A stretch of DNA of 5,866 bases, from contig DAOVUE010000119.1 of assembly GCA_030632745.1 (NCBI GenBank), forward strand, positions 1 to 5,866, read 5' to 3'. A model generated the notes under the pieces. That model saw only the letters and a list, made by a program, of their open reading frames with translations. It ran no database searches and was not told the DNA's origin. Made by a program: the position numbers and the translations under genes. This DNA is from Pseudomonadota bacterium (GTDB lineage: Bacteria > Pseudomonadota > Gammaproteobacteria > GRL18). Of this stretch, positions 5,788 to 5,866 are shown one piece after another (positions within the stretch are counted from its first letter, which is position 1; each line of letters opens with the position of its first letter).

Positions 5788-5812
5788 TATCATATTGCTA
5801 AAAACATAACAA
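5784..5812 (-). promoter_or_regulatory. Possible vapBC promoter
   Basis: On the minus strand, TTGTTA (5812-5807) and TAATGT (5789-5784) are 17 bp apart. The -35 is fair and the -10 weak. The -10 overlaps the right arm of the inverted repeat, as expected for a repressible TA promoter. A second choice, TTAGCA followed by TAATTA slightly downstream, is comparable. Confidence 0.3.
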
Positions 5813-5822
5813 GAGGTTGAGT

Positions 5823-5866
5823 ATGGGTTGGCTCTCCGTGATTATTGATAATAGATTTTTTTACAC
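5823..5866 (+). CDS. Possible start of a gene cut by the window edge
   Basis: An ATG at 5823 with AAGAGG (5811-5816) 6 bases upstream opens a frame without stops to the window end, reading MGWLSVIIDNRFFY. The good ribosome binding site is the main support. Fourteen codons are too few to recognise a family. It would be divergent from vapBC and would share its upstream region. Confidence 0.25.
   Translation, partial: MGWLSVIIDNRFFY

Overview
The window comes from an AT-rich bacterial chromosome. Gene content and protein style (oligopeptidase A of the OpdA/PrlC branch, an ArsM-like methyltransferase, VapBC modules) suggest a gammaproteobacterium. I cannot name a genus; the closest hint is general similarity to environmental sulfur- or methane-oxidising lineages, and that is weak.

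Layout. 1-260 is non-coding leader DNA with a GC-richer block and a possible promoter. 261-2312 (+) encodes a full-length zinc oligopeptidase A. Its 3' end carries four tandem 13-bp repeats that fill the short gap to a convergent pair on the minus strand. That pair is an ArsM-type SAM methyltransferase (4210-3152) followed 16 bp later by a PP2C-type Ser/Thr phosphatase (3135-2353), probably one transcript. 4211-4362 is the divergent promoter region.

From 4363 the character changes to AT-rich accessory DNA with two toxin-antitoxin loci arranged tail to tail. The first (+) is damaged. A small ORF containing TTCAACC heptamer repeats runs, in the same frame and past one TAG stop, into a PIN-domain (VapC-like) toxin body. 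That body keeps three acidic active-site residues but has no recognisable first aspartate. It is followed 3 bp later by an intact Phd/YefM-type antitoxin. The second (-) is an intact-looking VapB-VapC operon with a 4-bp ATGA overlap and a 7-bp inverted repeat upstream that could be its autoregulatory operator. A possible new gene starts at 5823 and runs off the edge.

How the genes may work together: OpdA is a cytoplasmic peptide-degrading housekeeping enzyme. The methyltransferase would methylate trivalent arsenic. The phosphatase would reverse Ser/Thr phosphorylation, but no partner kinase is visible here. The TA loci form a small plastic islet next to the conserved genes. I see no clearly new multi-gene system. 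The most notable points are the decayed toxin with a surviving antitoxin, the repeat tracts that touch reading frames (13-mer, 7-mer, G8), and the arsM-PP2C pairing.
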